Notes: a model not told the origin generated them from the sequence alone. Numbered from the stretch's first letter, positions 25,270 through 33,896 are shown. The stretch: DNA of 39,916 bases from CAWBXL01 sp963837365 (GCA_963837365.1 CAWIMW010000004.1:1-39916); one strand, 5' to 3'. Numbers and translations: made by a program.

Positions 25270-25552
25270 AAACATCTCGGGCTTATACGAAGCGAGAACC
25301 TTTTGTGAACGGTTTGGGGAAGGGCACGGCTTCAGCCGTGCCGTTCATGGCCGCCACCGATGCAGGCGTTAGATACTGTGTCGCAACTCAGGGCCAGAGA
25401 AAGAAGGGGGCTGGACTTGGTCAGATCAGCCGCGAAGCGGCGAAAGATTGCAGCCCAGGGCGCAAGCCCTGGGTAGAAGTAGAAAATGAGTCAGCCCCGC
25501 AGGGGCGAAAGAAAGTTGTGACACAGTCTCTTTAGCCCCTGCCGGGCGGCCG
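25270..25552. repeat. Intergenic cluster of REP-like hairpins
   Basis: About 280 bases without a gene but with four hairpins: GGCACGGCT/AGCCGTGCC (25323-25342, 9-bp stem), GCCGC/GCGGC (25429-25441), CCCAGGGC/GCCCTGGG (25454-25473) and GCCCC/GGGGC (25494-25506). The second and fourth share the frame CAG...stem...CGAAAGA; the third is a looser relative. This looks like a string of small dispersed palindromic elements rather than one terminator. Confidence 0.7.
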
Positions 25553-26648
25553 CTAGTCCAGGTCCGACCCGTCAGGGTTGTAGTAGAAGTTAAACCGCAG
25601 CAACAGGTAGTCACCGCGAAAATCGGTCGGCAGAGCGGAGAAGGGAGCGGAGTTTGTAATCCCTCCCCATGCAGCCCGATCCAGCGATACGTCCCCGGAT
25701 GGGCCGGAAAGCGTCATGCCCTGCACCGTGCCATTCTTCATGATGGCGAACTGAATCGAGACTTTCCCTTTCTTCATCAGCGGGGGTCTTGCTGATTCCG
25801 GGATCAGGTTGTACCAGTTCACCTTTACATCATGCAAAACTCGCTGAAGGTAGGGGCCGAAGTCCACGCCCATGGTGTCGCTGAGGACGTCTAGATTACC
25901 GAGCGCTTTCGTGCCTTGCCGGCCCTGGCCTAACCCGTAGTCACCACCGTCGCCCCCGATGTGTGGGCCTCGCCCGATGGCGGCCCTGGCTGCCTGTTCG
26001 ATCGCGCTTCCTGCTGACATGCTCCCAGTGCCGAAGCTGGGTCGCGGCGGCATGGCTTGTTGGGGCGCATGCAAGGCAGCAATCTGATTCTCATCCGGCT
26101 TCGGCTGGGCCTGTGGGCGGGGCCTGCTGCGCATTGGCCTGTTGTTGCTGCTGGGCCTGCTGTGCTTCCGGAGGCGTATTGACGCCGGGCGCGCCGGGCC
26201 GGGAACTGTCCAGAATCTTGCGCAACTCGTCGCGGTTGAGCTGAGGTGTCCGCGATGTGGCGATACGGTCCTTATCCGAAATGATATTGGTGTCCGGTTT
26301 CTTGCTGACCTTCTGGCTATCGGGTGGCTGTTCCAGATAGGTGAGTTCCTTTTGATTCAAATAAAGCGGCTTGGCAATGACAACCCTGCTCTGGGGAAAA
26401 AACTTTTCAAATTTAGGTGAGTTCACCACCAGAATAATCAGCACAAGATGGGTGATCACCGAGATCCAAAATGCCTCGCGCTTGCGCGACCGTGACAGAT
26501 CGTCCTGAAGCTGGATCAGCAGCTCCGGGACGTTGTGCATTTCGCGGTAGACGCTCTCCCATCGCGTGGCGTCGTAGAGATCGGTGCCTGCAATCTGCGG
26601 CGGCACGGGCGGCAAAGGCCGTTTCGGCGGGATTTCAGTAGCTGGCAT
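25553..26648 (-). pseudogene. TonB-like protein, split by one extra base
   Basis: One gene read in two frames. The first frame (26648 to 26091) gives an N-terminal cytoplasmic stretch, one membrane helix (FWISVITHLVLIILVV) and a Pro/Gln-rich periplasmic linker. The second (from the 26134 region to 25553) continues the linker and ends in a TonB-type C-terminal domain (PYLQRVLHDVKVNWYNLIP, KGKVSIQFAIMKNGTVQGM). Removing one base near 26114, in CCCACAGG, joins them into 364 residues with an unbroken Gln/Pro linker. TonB proteins pass inner-membrane energy to outer-membrane transporters; no exbB/exbD lies nearby. As read, no product has both helix and C-terminal domain. Sequencing error cannot be excluded. 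Confidence 0.72.
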
Positions 26649-27023
26649 CAGACGCGTCGGTTAACGGGTTAGACACAACCCCATTCGCTTTAGTTGCTGG
26701 CCGCGGAGATTCTTCCCTGGCCCCATCTTTCCCCAGCTTACCCGTCGGCGCCTTCAACTTGAACTCTATTTTCTCATTTTCCCAAGAATTGCGGAAAACA
26801 CTATTGCATCCAAGCACTTACGAATGTACCCGGCCTGCCAGTAAGAGCCTATCGCGGATTGCAAGGGCTCGTTGTCAAGAAGTGTAAAAACTTGGGCCGT
26901 TGCCAGGGCTTCTCTGCGGCCTCTGCGCTCTCGGCAGTTCAGGTTTTCTGGACTGTGTGCGAAAAGCAAAGTCTTTGACCGCAGAGGACGCAGAGAGCGC
27001 GGAGTGAGCAAGCCTTTGCAAGT
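26649..27023. repeat. Gene-free spacer with an inverted pair of CGCAGAGG repeats
   Basis: About 375 bases. Two 17-base arms face each other: 26911-26927 and 26980-26996, identical at 16 of 17 positions (CGCAGAGGMCGCAGAGA on one strand). Their unit is a widespread 'accgcagaggacgcagag' type of intergenic repeat. The rest (26649-26900) shows no gene and no strong promoter. Confidence 0.62.
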
Positions 27024-28016
27024 TCAGCGGACCGTGAGTTGATCGAGCCTTGCCTTCTTGCCGTGTTCCTCGATGGTTGTGGTGATGTCGAGCGCCACCG
27101 CCAGCGCCCGTCTTCCATCAGCCAGCGGGACCGCGGGTTTGGACCGGGTCCGCACCGCATGCAGAAAAGCCTTGAGTTCCGCGTGCAACGGCTCTTCGGC
27201 GACCACCGGTGGCTTGGCCATTCCGATCTGCGGATTGGCGGAAGGCGTACTGCCGACTTTGCCATCGCTTCCCACGGAGAAAATCACGACATCCTGACGT
27301 TCATAGTCGACCGAAACGTACTGCTTGGGCTGGAAGAAACGCAGCTTGCGCACCCGTTCAGTCGAGACCCGGCTGGCGGTGAAATTGGCCACGCAGCCTG
27401 ACTCAAATTCCATACGCACATTGGCGATGTCCACCTTGCCTGACAGGATCGGCAGGCCCACCGCGCGGATTTCCTTGACCGGCGAATTCACAAACGACAG
27501 CACGACATCCAGGTCGTGGATCATCAGGTCGAGCACGACATCCACATCCAGCGATCGCGGAGTGAATACGCTGAGCCGGTGTACTTCAAAAAACATCGGC
27601 TTGGTGATGTGCGGGACAGTTGCGCGGACCGCCGGGTTGAAGCGCTCAAGATGTCCGGCCTGCACGATGCGGTCCAACTTGCCCGCGAGTTGCTCAAGCG
27701 CGTCAGCCTCGGCAAGTGACGGTGTGACAGGCTTCTCAATCAGAACATCAACGCCATTTTCCATCAGGCTGCGCGCAACCGCCGCATGATGGACCGTCGG
27801 TACCGCCACCGAAGCCGCCTGCACCTCGCTATGCGTGGTGATCAGCTGATCGATCGATCCGAAGCTGCGGCAATCGAATTCGCGGGAGATCTGGTCGGCC
27901 CGTTCCAGGTTCTTGTCCACCACACCCACCAGCCGCACCGGCTCACCCTGCTGGGCAAGCTGATGGTAAACGCGGGCATGGCTGCGGCCAAACGTCCCCA
28001 CACCGACTACGGCCAC
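27024..28016 (-). CDS. Gfo/Idh/MocA family oxidoreductase
   Basis: A 330-residue NAD(P)-dependent dehydrogenase. The Rossmann dinucleotide motif is VAVVGVGTFGRSHARVY at the very start. The family's EKPVTPSLAEADAL (catalytic Lys in E-K-P) is near residue 95, then QAGHLERFNPAV and LDVDVVLDLMIHDLDVVLSF. Family members oxidise or reduce sugars and sugar nucleotides. Because lpxI, lpxA and fabZ lie upstream on the same strand, I infer a role in lipid A sugar chemistry (such as a UDP-GlcNAc 3-dehydrogenase), but no aminotransferase partner is seen. GTG 28016 is the only start that fits; a stop lies 16 codons upstream, and the Rossmann motif begins at once, so one or two N-terminal residues may be missing compared with relatives. 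Confidence 0.85.
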   Translation of the reverse strand: MAVVGVGTFGRSHARVYHQLAQQGEPVRLVGVVDKNLERADQISREFDCRSFGSIDQLITTHSEVQAASVAVPTVHHAAVARSLMENGVDVLIEKPVTPSLAEADALEQLAGKLDRIVQAGHLERFNPAVRATVPHITKPMFFEVHRLSVFTPRSLDVDVVLDLMIHDLDVVLSFVNSPVKEIRAVGLPILSGKVDIANVRMEFESGCVANFTASRVSTERVRKLRFFQPKQYVSVDYERQDVVIFSVGSDGKVGSTPSANPQIGMAKPPVVAEEPLHAELKAFLHAVRTRSKPAVPLADGRRALAVALDITTTIEEHGKKARLDQLTVR

Positions 28017-28373
28017 GTTGATGAAGTTGTCGGATGTCAGTCTCAGGTTCTCAGTTTCTGGAAAGACAGATTAAATCACAAAAGAACAGTTACAGCACTG
28101 GTTGGCAGTGGTGCAGCAAGATGAAGCCCAACCTTTGTCATTCCGACAAGTCGCGCAGCGACGAGGAGGAATCTGCTTTCCTGGGCAGCGCCACAAAGCT
28201 GTCGGCCAATAGCACATACCCTTCGGCTTCGGTTTCAGTTGCACCCTTCGGCGCGTCGCTCGAAACCGACACAAAAATGGCAGGGCTGAAAGCCTGCCCT
28301 GAGCAAAGCCGAATGGGCCACTGCCCTGATACCAACCCCATTTCTTCTCAGACTGACCACTAGCCACTACCAG
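28017..28373. repeat. Repeat-rich spacer with dispersed palindromic elements
   Basis: About 355 bases without a real gene. Near 28036-28060 (minus strand) lies a degraded heptanucleotide array. At 28134-28185 is a 'gtcattccgacaa...gaggaatctgc' element, and at 28280-28330 a 'cctgccctgagcaaagccgaatggg' element; both give pseudo-coding strings such as CHSDKSRSDEEE and CPEQSRMGHCP that recur as spurious peptides in many genomes. GGCAGGGCTGAAAGCCTGCC (near 28278) forms a short hairpin. This is a graveyard of dispersed repeats. Confidence 0.62.
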
Positions 28374-28856
28374 CTAAGATTGTGCCTTTTTCAGTAATAC
28401 GATTTGTCCGGCATGGTAAAGCTCATGCTGCACGATGCCGCTGAAGAGGTAATAAAAATCGTAGTAATCTCCAGTCTTGCCGGGAACTTGCTCTTGCAAG
28501 CGAGAATCGGGAAACGCTGCAACTGTCTCCACTAGATTGCTGTGGCTCCGCTTAAGATGTTCCACCGCCTTCTTCCACGCGGCTTCACTGGTATCAGTAA
28601 CGGCAGGGAAGTTTTCTTCCGCGCTGGGCATCAACGCCTTGCCACCGGCGCGTTGGATGGTGACATCATCCCAACAGGCGATGTGCAGGACCAACTCCCA
28701 GATGCTATGCGCGCCGCTGATCGGATGCGCCGCGGCAGTTTCGGCCTTGACGCCCTTCAGAATTTCCAGGACTGAATCCCCATGCCAGGCCTCGCCATCG
28801 AAAGCCCGTCGAATCTGGTCAGCAAGCAACGCGGATTGCGATTGTTTCGTCTTCAT
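28374..28856 (-). CDS. DinB-family four-helix protein
   Basis: A 160-residue DinB/YfiT-type protein with three His spread along the helices as a metal triad: HSIWELVLHIACWDD near residue 48 and QHELYHAGQIVLLKK at the end. Members are thiol transferases or metal-dependent proteins of diverse or unknown activity; the substrate here is unknown. The middle (AEENFPAVTDTSEAAWKKAVEHLKR) matches the family's second helix pair. The gene lies between lpxI and the Gfo/Idh gene on the same strand, in a position not expected for a lipid A cluster. Confidence 0.82.
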   Translation of the reverse strand: MKTKQSQSALLADQIRRAFDGEAWHGDSVLEILKGVKAETAAAHPISGAHSIWELVLHIACWDDVTIQRAGGKALMPSAEENFPAVTDTSEAAWKKAVEHLKRSHSNLVETVAAFPDSRLQEQVPGKTGDYYDFYYLFSGIVQHELYHAGQIVLLKKAQS

Positions 28857-28916
28857 AAATCACCACACCTGTTGAGATTGCGGCCGAAAACCGGTCACAA
28901 TATCCCGCAAAGCTCA

Positions 28917-29759
28917 TCAATCCGCCACGATGCAGATATCCGCACTGTTCGCCGCAACCATGATCGGATCACCATCCAGCAGCAGACATTTCCCTGCATC
29001 CAGCGCCAGACAAGACGCGCCAGCCTTCCGCATGACTTCGATTGTCTTGACCCCGATCACGGGAACATCGAACCGCATGTCCTGATTCGGCTTGGCAATC
29101 TTGACGACCGTCAATGCCCGGCTCAGGGTAGATCCGCTGCCTCCCAGCGAAGCCATGATTTGCCCGGCCCGCTCGATGGTGGCATCAGTCCCTTCCATGG
29201 CTTCGACGGCAACGGTCGCCGACTCAGCCACCACGACAGTTTGCCCAATGTCGTATTGCGCCTGGTGACGAGCGACCTGGCGGCCGTATTCGATGTTTTT
29301 CTTTTCTGCTTCCGACGGCGCGCGCTTGGTCAGCACGCCGGCCTTCGCCAGCAAAGGCTCAAGCAGGCCGGTGGAATTCTCCAGCGTGATGCCTTCCTCG
29401 GCCAGGACCTTGGCCACGGCTCCTAAAAGTGAATCGGTATTACGCGTGCCGAGCGAGAGCAGCAATTTGGCCAGCTTCCAGTCGGGACGAATGCTGGAGA
29501 AAATCTGCTTGTGCTTGACCTGCCCAGCCATAACGGCGCGGCTCACGCCTTCCTTCTTAAATGTCTCGATCAATTTCGAGAGCTCACCCAAAGACAGCCA
29601 GTGGACCTTAGCCGCGCCCGCAGTCTCAATCTCCGGGAATGTCTCTTCCTTAATCGCGGCGACCACAACGTCGTACCCCTGCGCGCGGGCAGCCTCGAGC
29701 ACCAGGAACGGGAAGCGTCCGTTGCCTGCGATGATGCCGAGTTTGGGGTGTAGGGCCAT
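28917..29759 (-). CDS. lpxI: UDP-2,3-diacylglucosamine pyrophosphatase LpxI
   Basis: A 280-residue LpxI-type (DUF1009) enzyme that cleaves UDP-2,3-diacylglucosamine to lipid X and UMP in lipid A synthesis, replacing LpxH. Recognised pieces: LGIIAGNGRFPFLVLEAAR at the start, VHWLSLGELSKLIETFKKEG, AVMAGQVKHKQIF, DSLLGAVAKVLAEEGI, the ESATVAVEAMEGTDATIERAG region, VVKIAKPNQDMRFDVPVIG, and DPIMVAANSADI near the end. Length is normal. It points to the same lipid A pathway as lpxA and fabZ, which are 2.8 kb upstream on the same strand, separated by other genes. Confidence 0.92.
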   Translation of the reverse strand: MALHPKLGIIAGNGRFPFLVLEAARAQGYDVVVAAIKEETFPEIETAGAAKVHWLSLGELSKLIETFKKEGVSRAVMAGQVKHKQIFSSIRPDWKLAKLLLSLGTRNTDSLLGAVAKVLAEEGITLENSTGLLEPLLAKAGVLTKRAPSEAEKKNIEYGRQVARHQAQYDIGQTVVVAESATVAVEAMEGTDATIERAGQIMASLGGSGSTLSRALTVVKIAKPNQDMRFDVPVIGVKTIEVMRKAGASCLALDAGKCLLLDGDPIMVAANSADICIVAD

Positions 29760-29853
29760 TGCAGAACGTAGCTGCTATCTTTGCTTGATCTTTGCTGTCT
29801 GGTCAAATGAGTGTTATCACGGCGCCTTTGGAAGAACGCTTAGTGGCATGGCG

Positions 29854-30934
29854 CTAGCTTAGGCCCTGAAAGAAAGCGGTCAAGTCCTGGGCAACTGCCG
29901 CTGGTTCCTCAGCCGGGGCGAAGTGTCCGCCACGCGGAAAAACTGTCCAGCGCTGGATGTTGTACACGCGCTCCAGATACGAGCGTGGCGGCTCACCCTC
30001 GGAAACCGTCTGGTGCGCGAAGACACCGAATGCCGTGGGGGTGCCGACGTAGGTGGGCTTGACCGGATGCCAGCGATTGTCCCAATAATCGCGCATCGAC
30101 GAAGTGATGGTCTGCGTGATCCAATACAGACGTGAGGGTGGCACAAAGGAAGTCATTGGTCGGCGTGACGTCACTCCACGAGCGCCACTTCTCACCCAGG
30201 TATGCGGCGAGGCCCACTGGAGAGTCGTTAAGGCCATAGCCAATCGTCTGCGGCTTAGTCGACTGAATCGCGCTGTAGCCGCGTTCCGTCTCATCCCAGC
30301 GGCGGGTCACCGCTAAGTACGAACGCTCGAGATCGGACAGCTCCGCCTCGTCCACCGTCGGCGTGAGGTCCGACTCCAGTGTGGTGAGGTGTATCCCGAT
30401 GACTGACTCGGGATGGTCGAACGCAAGAAATGTTGTCACCCCTGCCCCAAAATCATAGCCGCTAGCCCCATAGCGCGAATATCCAAGCTCGGACATCAGC
30501 CCATGCCAGCGCTCCGCGACATACCGATAATTGATCCCAACCTTAGGTGGACGCTGCGAGAATCCATACCCAGGCAGCGAGGGCACGACGACATCGAACT
30601 GCCCGAGCATCGGCAGCATGTCCACATAGTCAAGGAAACTGCTGGGCCAGCCATGCGTGAGGATGAGCGGGATGCCCCGGCCGGATGCCGCGCGCTGGCG
30701 CACGAAGTGGATACCTTCCCAAGTGAAGTGTTCAAGCGCGTTAAGCCTTTGTTCCCAGGCACGCCAATTGAACTCATCGACCCAGTACGACACCAGGCGC
30801 TTTAGCCATTCCAACTCGGTGCCCTGTTTCCAATCGATGCCGGGTACCTGGTCCGGCCATCTCGCCTGGCGCAACCGTGCTCGCAGATCGTTGAGCATTT
30901 CATCCGTGACTTGAATCCGAAACGGTTCCACCAT
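29854..30934 (-). pseudogene. Epoxide hydrolase-like alpha/beta hydrolase, split by one extra base
   Basis: A microsomal-type epoxide hydrolase gene in two frames. The first (30934 to about 30130) has the N-terminal lid domain (FRIQVTDEMLNDLRARLRQAR), oxyanion LTHGWPSSFLDY, and the nucleophile region SGYDFGAGVT. The second (from about 30130 to 29854) has LYWITQTITSSMRDYWDNRW, TPTAFGVFAHQTVSEGE and the catalytic His in FPRGGHFAPAEEP. Removing one base near 30130, in CACGTCTG, gives a continuous 359-residue enzyme with all catalytic elements. As read, the first frame ends in unrelated sequence, so an active product is unlikely unless this is a sequencing error. The gene sits in the stretch that separates lpxI from lpxA. 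Confidence 0.75.
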
Positions 30935-31030
30935 CACGATCCCTCTTGGTCATAATAAGAGCTACCCGAAGGCACAGACACAAGACCCTCAGTGCGTTCT
31001 CAACGCGACTTACGTTTCGTCTCTTCTGCG

Positions 31031-31642
31031 TCAGGTGGATGAGCGTCGCCGAGGCAGTCCCTTTGCCGAGGCCTCGGATCCAGGCGGTTCACGGAACGGT
31101 TCCACAGGAATGCGCTGGTAACTCACTTCCAGCACGGTCAAATATTCTGTACCGCCCGGCGCTTGGAGAACTACTTCGTCGCCCGCTGCCGACTTCATCA
31201 ACGCGCGCCCCAGAGGTGACACAAAACTGATGTGGTTGCGGTTGAGATCGACCTCGTCGGTGCCCACGATGCTCACCACTCGCTCTGCTCCTGCGGCATT
31301 GGCATAGCGCACGGTCGCTCCGAAGAATGCCTTGGTCTTCGACTGCCCCGCTCTCGGAGCTTCCGGGTCCACCACTTCCGCGGCTTCGATTCGCTTCGCA
31401 AGAAAGCGAATCCGCCCATCGATCTGCCGCAGCCGACGCTTGCCGTACTGATAGTCGGCGTTTTCACTGCGATCGCCATTGCCGGCAGCCCACGCCACCA
31501 CCTCCGTCACGGCCGGGCGTTCCTTGGTGAGCAGAAACTGGTGCTCATCTTTAAGGCGCTTTAGCCCGCTCGGCGTGATGTAGTTCTTGGTTTGCGTCGC
31601 GGGCGCGTCCGGTTGTGGTTTTCTCGTAAACCCTTTCCGCAT
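31031..31642 (-). CDS. greB: Transcript cleavage factor GreB
   Basis: A 203-residue GreA/GreB protein. The N-terminal coiled coil has KNYITPSGLKRLKDEHQFLL and the tip motif GDRSENADYQYGKRRLRQID, which projects acidic residues into the RNA polymerase channel to trigger cleavage of backtracked RNA. The C-terminal FKBP-like domain has FFGATVRYANAAG, VDEVDLNRNHISFVSPLGRALM and GTEYLTVLEVSYQRIP. The YQYGKRRLR form at the tip favours GreB over GreA. The tail after residue 175 (about 25 residues, basic) is longer than usual. It lies among unrelated genes between lpxA and lpxI. Confidence 0.88.
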   Translation of the reverse strand: MRKGFTRKPQPDAPATQTKNYITPSGLKRLKDEHQFLLTKERPAVTEVVAWAAGNGDRSENADYQYGKRRLRQIDGRIRFLAKRIEAAEVVDPEAPRAGQSKTKAFFGATVRYANAAGAERVVSIVGTDEVDLNRNHISFVSPLGRALMKSAAGDEVVLQAPGGTEYLTVLEVSYQRIPVEPFREPPGSEASAKGLPRRRSST

Positions 31643-31679
31643 CTCGTAGTCCTACTTGGGTGATGAGTGAAATATCGGT

Positions 31680-32006
31680 TTAATTCCAATTGAACTCAAT
31701 CAGCGACTCTGGCAGTACGTCGAACTTAGTCTCGCCCTCAACTGATTCTATGTGCGAAGGCCGTTCAGTATCGACACGGATCACTTCCCGCCCTGCTCCG
31801 TCGAGGCCGCGCTGGAGCATCTCGCAAGCCAAGACACCTTCCTGAGGATACGTAGACTGAGCGTCTAGATCCCGGACGCTGACATACGCGGTTTTCTCCA
31901 CAAACGACCATTGGTGACCGTGAGCATCTTCGAATTGGCACTCGACAATACCCGGCTGAGGTTCGTCGTTGATATAGCGGACTATAGTGACTTCAATCCC
32001 CAGCAT
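31680..32006 (-). CDS. Conserved-looking hypothetical protein
   Basis: A 108-residue acidic cytosolic protein that I do not recognise. It looks all beta at the start (IEVTIVRYINDEPQPGIVECQF) with later helix (GVLACEMLQRGLDGAGREV) and ends in an Asn-rich tail (LIEFNWN). No signal peptide, membrane segment or catalytic motif is visible. It is 37 bases before greB and 24 bases after the exported protein at 32031-32516 on the same strand, so it may be cotranscribed with both. Confidence 0.6.
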   Translation of the reverse strand: MLGIEVTIVRYINDEPQPGIVECQFEDAHGHQWSFVEKTAYVSVRDLDAQSTYPQEGVLACEMLQRGLDGAGREVIRVDTERPSHIESVEGETKFDVLPESLIEFNWN

Positions 32007-32030
32007 TGTGTCTTCTAATGGTCAACACTT

Positions 32031-32516
32031 CTATTTCAAGCGCTGTTGAATGTCTGACAGAAGAGATTTTGCGATTGAGCCCCAGCTTCTCCAGAGCTTT
32101 CCACCCATCGAAGCGTCTGCTCTCCACAGATTTTCTCCCGTCTTAGCATCCATTACGTACAAGTGCCAATGCTGGGTCTGCATGTTCCCAGCAGCGGTCA
32201 TCGTTGTGCCGGACGCCGATTGTCCTGACGCCGTTGCCGAGGAGGTTGTTATTACGACTGGCACGGTGTCTGAAGGACTAAGCACCAAAACTAAATCAGC
32301 TTTTCCTCTGTCCCCGACGACTTCCCAGCGATTCCAAGATTTGATCTGCCGGTACAGGTCATCACCAAACCGAGCCGTTCCGCTCTCATTTATGAAGAAG
32401 ACCGTTTTCGCAGCGACGACTTTGTCCGGGAGAGGAGCGTAAATTTTCTTCTCTGCAACCGCTATTAGAGAACACAGGAGCAGGACGCTGAAAACCATAG
32501 TGATCCAAATTTTCAT
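32031..32516 (-). CDS. Exported protein of unknown function
   Basis: A 161-residue protein with a signal peptide (MKIWITMVFSVLLLCSLIAVA) and a good SD (GGGGAG, 4 bases before the ATG). The mature part has KVVAAKTVFFINESG, an SATASGQSASG spacer, and LYVMDAKTGENLWRADA near the end, a mix of strand and loop suggesting a periplasmic beta-rich domain. This type is frequent in acidobacteria; I assign no function. It follows lpxA on the same strand with 83 bases between. Confidence 0.68.
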   Translation of the reverse strand: MKIWITMVFSVLLLCSLIAVAEKKIYAPLPDKVVAAKTVFFINESGTARFGDDLYRQIKSWNRWEVVGDRGKADLVLVLSPSDTVPVVITTSSATASGQSASGTTMTAAGNMQTQHWHLYVMDAKTGENLWRADASMGGKLWRSWGSIAKSLLSDIQQRLK

Positions 32517-32599
32517 GGGGCTCCCCAGATTAGACCGCTCACTTTAATTCATCAGAGAGCATCAGTAAAGCAAATGATTACGAGAGGCGACAGCACTCT

Positions 32600-33376
32600 C
32601 TACTTAATCACTCCGCGCTCCGAGCGTTCAATGAATTGAATCAAGCGGTCGACATCTTCTCCGCGGTCGGCCTCGGCTCTGAGCTTGTCCAGCGCTTGCG
32701 TGGTATTCAGCTTAGAGGCCAGCAGTAACTTGTAAGCATGATGGATTTTCTGCACACGCTCTTTGCTGAATCCTCGACGCTCCAAACCTACAGCGTTGAT
32801 CCCATAAGCACGAGTCCCACGCTCTGACACAGTCTTAGAAAACGGCAACACATCTTTGGTGACAGTAGTGCCGCCACCGACAAATGCATGTGTCCCAATG
32901 CGAATAAAATGATGCACCGGGCAGAGCGCCCCCACCTGCGCCCAATCTTCCACGATCACGTGTCCGCCTAAAGTTGCGGCATTGGCAAGGATGACATGAT
33001 CGCCAACCACGCAGTCATGCGCGATGTGCGTATAAGCCATAACCAGCACGTGGCTTCCGACGCGGGTAAGCCCTCCGCCTTTGACTGTCCCGCGATTGAT
33101 GGTGACAAACTCCCGAATCTCGTTATGGTCACCAATTTCCAGGCGTGTGGGCTCACCTTTGTAGGTCAAATCCTGCGGAGCCATGCCAATCGAGGCGTAG
33201 GGGAAAATGCCGTTATCTTTGCCAATCTTAGTTGGGCCCTGCATGGCTACGTGAGAAATAAGGTGGCAGCCTTCGCCCAGCTCCACATCGGCGCCGACCA
33301 CGCAATAGGGGCCAATCTTGCACGAGGGGTGGACCTTGGCTTGCGGGTCAATGATGGCCGTGGGATGGATGCTCAT
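32600..33376 (-). CDS. lpxA: UDP-N-acetylglucosamine acyltransferase
   Basis: A 258-residue left-handed beta-helix acyltransferase that adds the first acyl chain in lipid A synthesis. Hexapeptide repeats run from IIDPQAKVHPSCKIGPYCVVG onward. The catalytic His lies in YTHIAHDCVVGDHVILANAAT near residue 115. The C-terminal helical part (FSKERVQKIHHAYKLLLASK) is typical. Length is normal. It follows fabZ by 16 bases, the common fabZ-lpxA order. Confidence 0.94.
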   Translation of the reverse strand: MSIHPTAIIDPQAKVHPSCKIGPYCVVGADVELGEGCHLISHVAMQGPTKIGKDNGIFPYASIGMAPQDLTYKGEPTRLEIGDHNEIREFVTINRGTVKGGGLTRVGSHVLVMAYTHIAHDCVVGDHVILANAATLGGHVIVEDWAQVGALCPVHHFIRIGTHAFVGGGTTVTKDVLPFSKTVSERGTRAYGINAVGLERRGFSKERVQKIHHAYKLLLASKLNTTQALDKLRAEADRGEDVDRLIQFIERSERGVIK

Positions 33377-33392
33377 CGCAGCTACACGCTGA

Positions 33393-33896
33393 CTATTCCG
33401 ATGATGTGGACTCGGCTCCGCGGCGTCCCCGCGAGCTGTCTACCAGTTGGCATTTCACAGTGGCTTCAGCGACCTTCTGTCCGTCTACTGTAGCGGTGCC
33501 TTCCATACGTACCGCGATCATGTTCTCCACCGCGCGCCACGCCTTGAGCACGACTTCAATCCGCAACTGGTCTCCGGGGACCACCGGACGCCGAAACTTG
33601 GCCCGCTCAATGCCAGTAAACATGATCAATTTGTTGCTGCGGTCTTCGACCTCGGTCAACAATAACGCTCCGCCTGCCTGAGCAATGGCTTCGACAATTA
33701 ACACCCCGGGCATAATCGGCAAATTGGGAAAATGCCCGGCAAAGTGCGGTTCATTGATGGTTACGTTCTTAATGGCGACAATGCGCTCTTTGCGCACAAT
33801 TTCTACCACCCGGTCAATCAGCAGAAACGGATAGCGGTGCGGCAGGATTTTGAAGATCTCGTTGATGTCCAGCGTCGTCTTCGCTTCGTCGGTCAT
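33393..33896 (-). CDS. fabZ: 3-hydroxyacyl-ACP dehydratase FabZ
   Basis: A 167-residue hot-dog-fold dehydratase of fatty acid elongation. The signature LPHRYPFLLIDRVVEI and the catalytic HFAGHFPNLPIMPGVLIVEA are intact. The C-terminal tail (about 15 residues, Arg/Ser/Glu-rich) is longer than in short homologues. It supplies the same hydroxyacyl-ACP pool that LpxA uses, and the two genes are 16 bases apart, so one operon is likely. A near-perfect -10 box lies upstream. Confidence 0.94.
   Translation of the reverse strand: MTDEAKTTLDINEIFKILPHRYPFLLIDRVVEIVRKERIVAIKNVTINEPHFAGHFPNLPIMPGVLIVEAIAQAGGALLLTEVEDRSNKLIMFTGIERAKFRRPVVPGDQLRIEVVLKAWRAVENMIAVRMEGTATVDGQKVAEATVKCQLVDSSRGRRGAESTSSE

Noticed and set aside
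26091..26134. Programmed frameshift in the TonB-like gene
   Set aside because: No slippery heptamer, pause hairpin or stop-codon context was seen at the junction, so a plain indel is the simpler reading.
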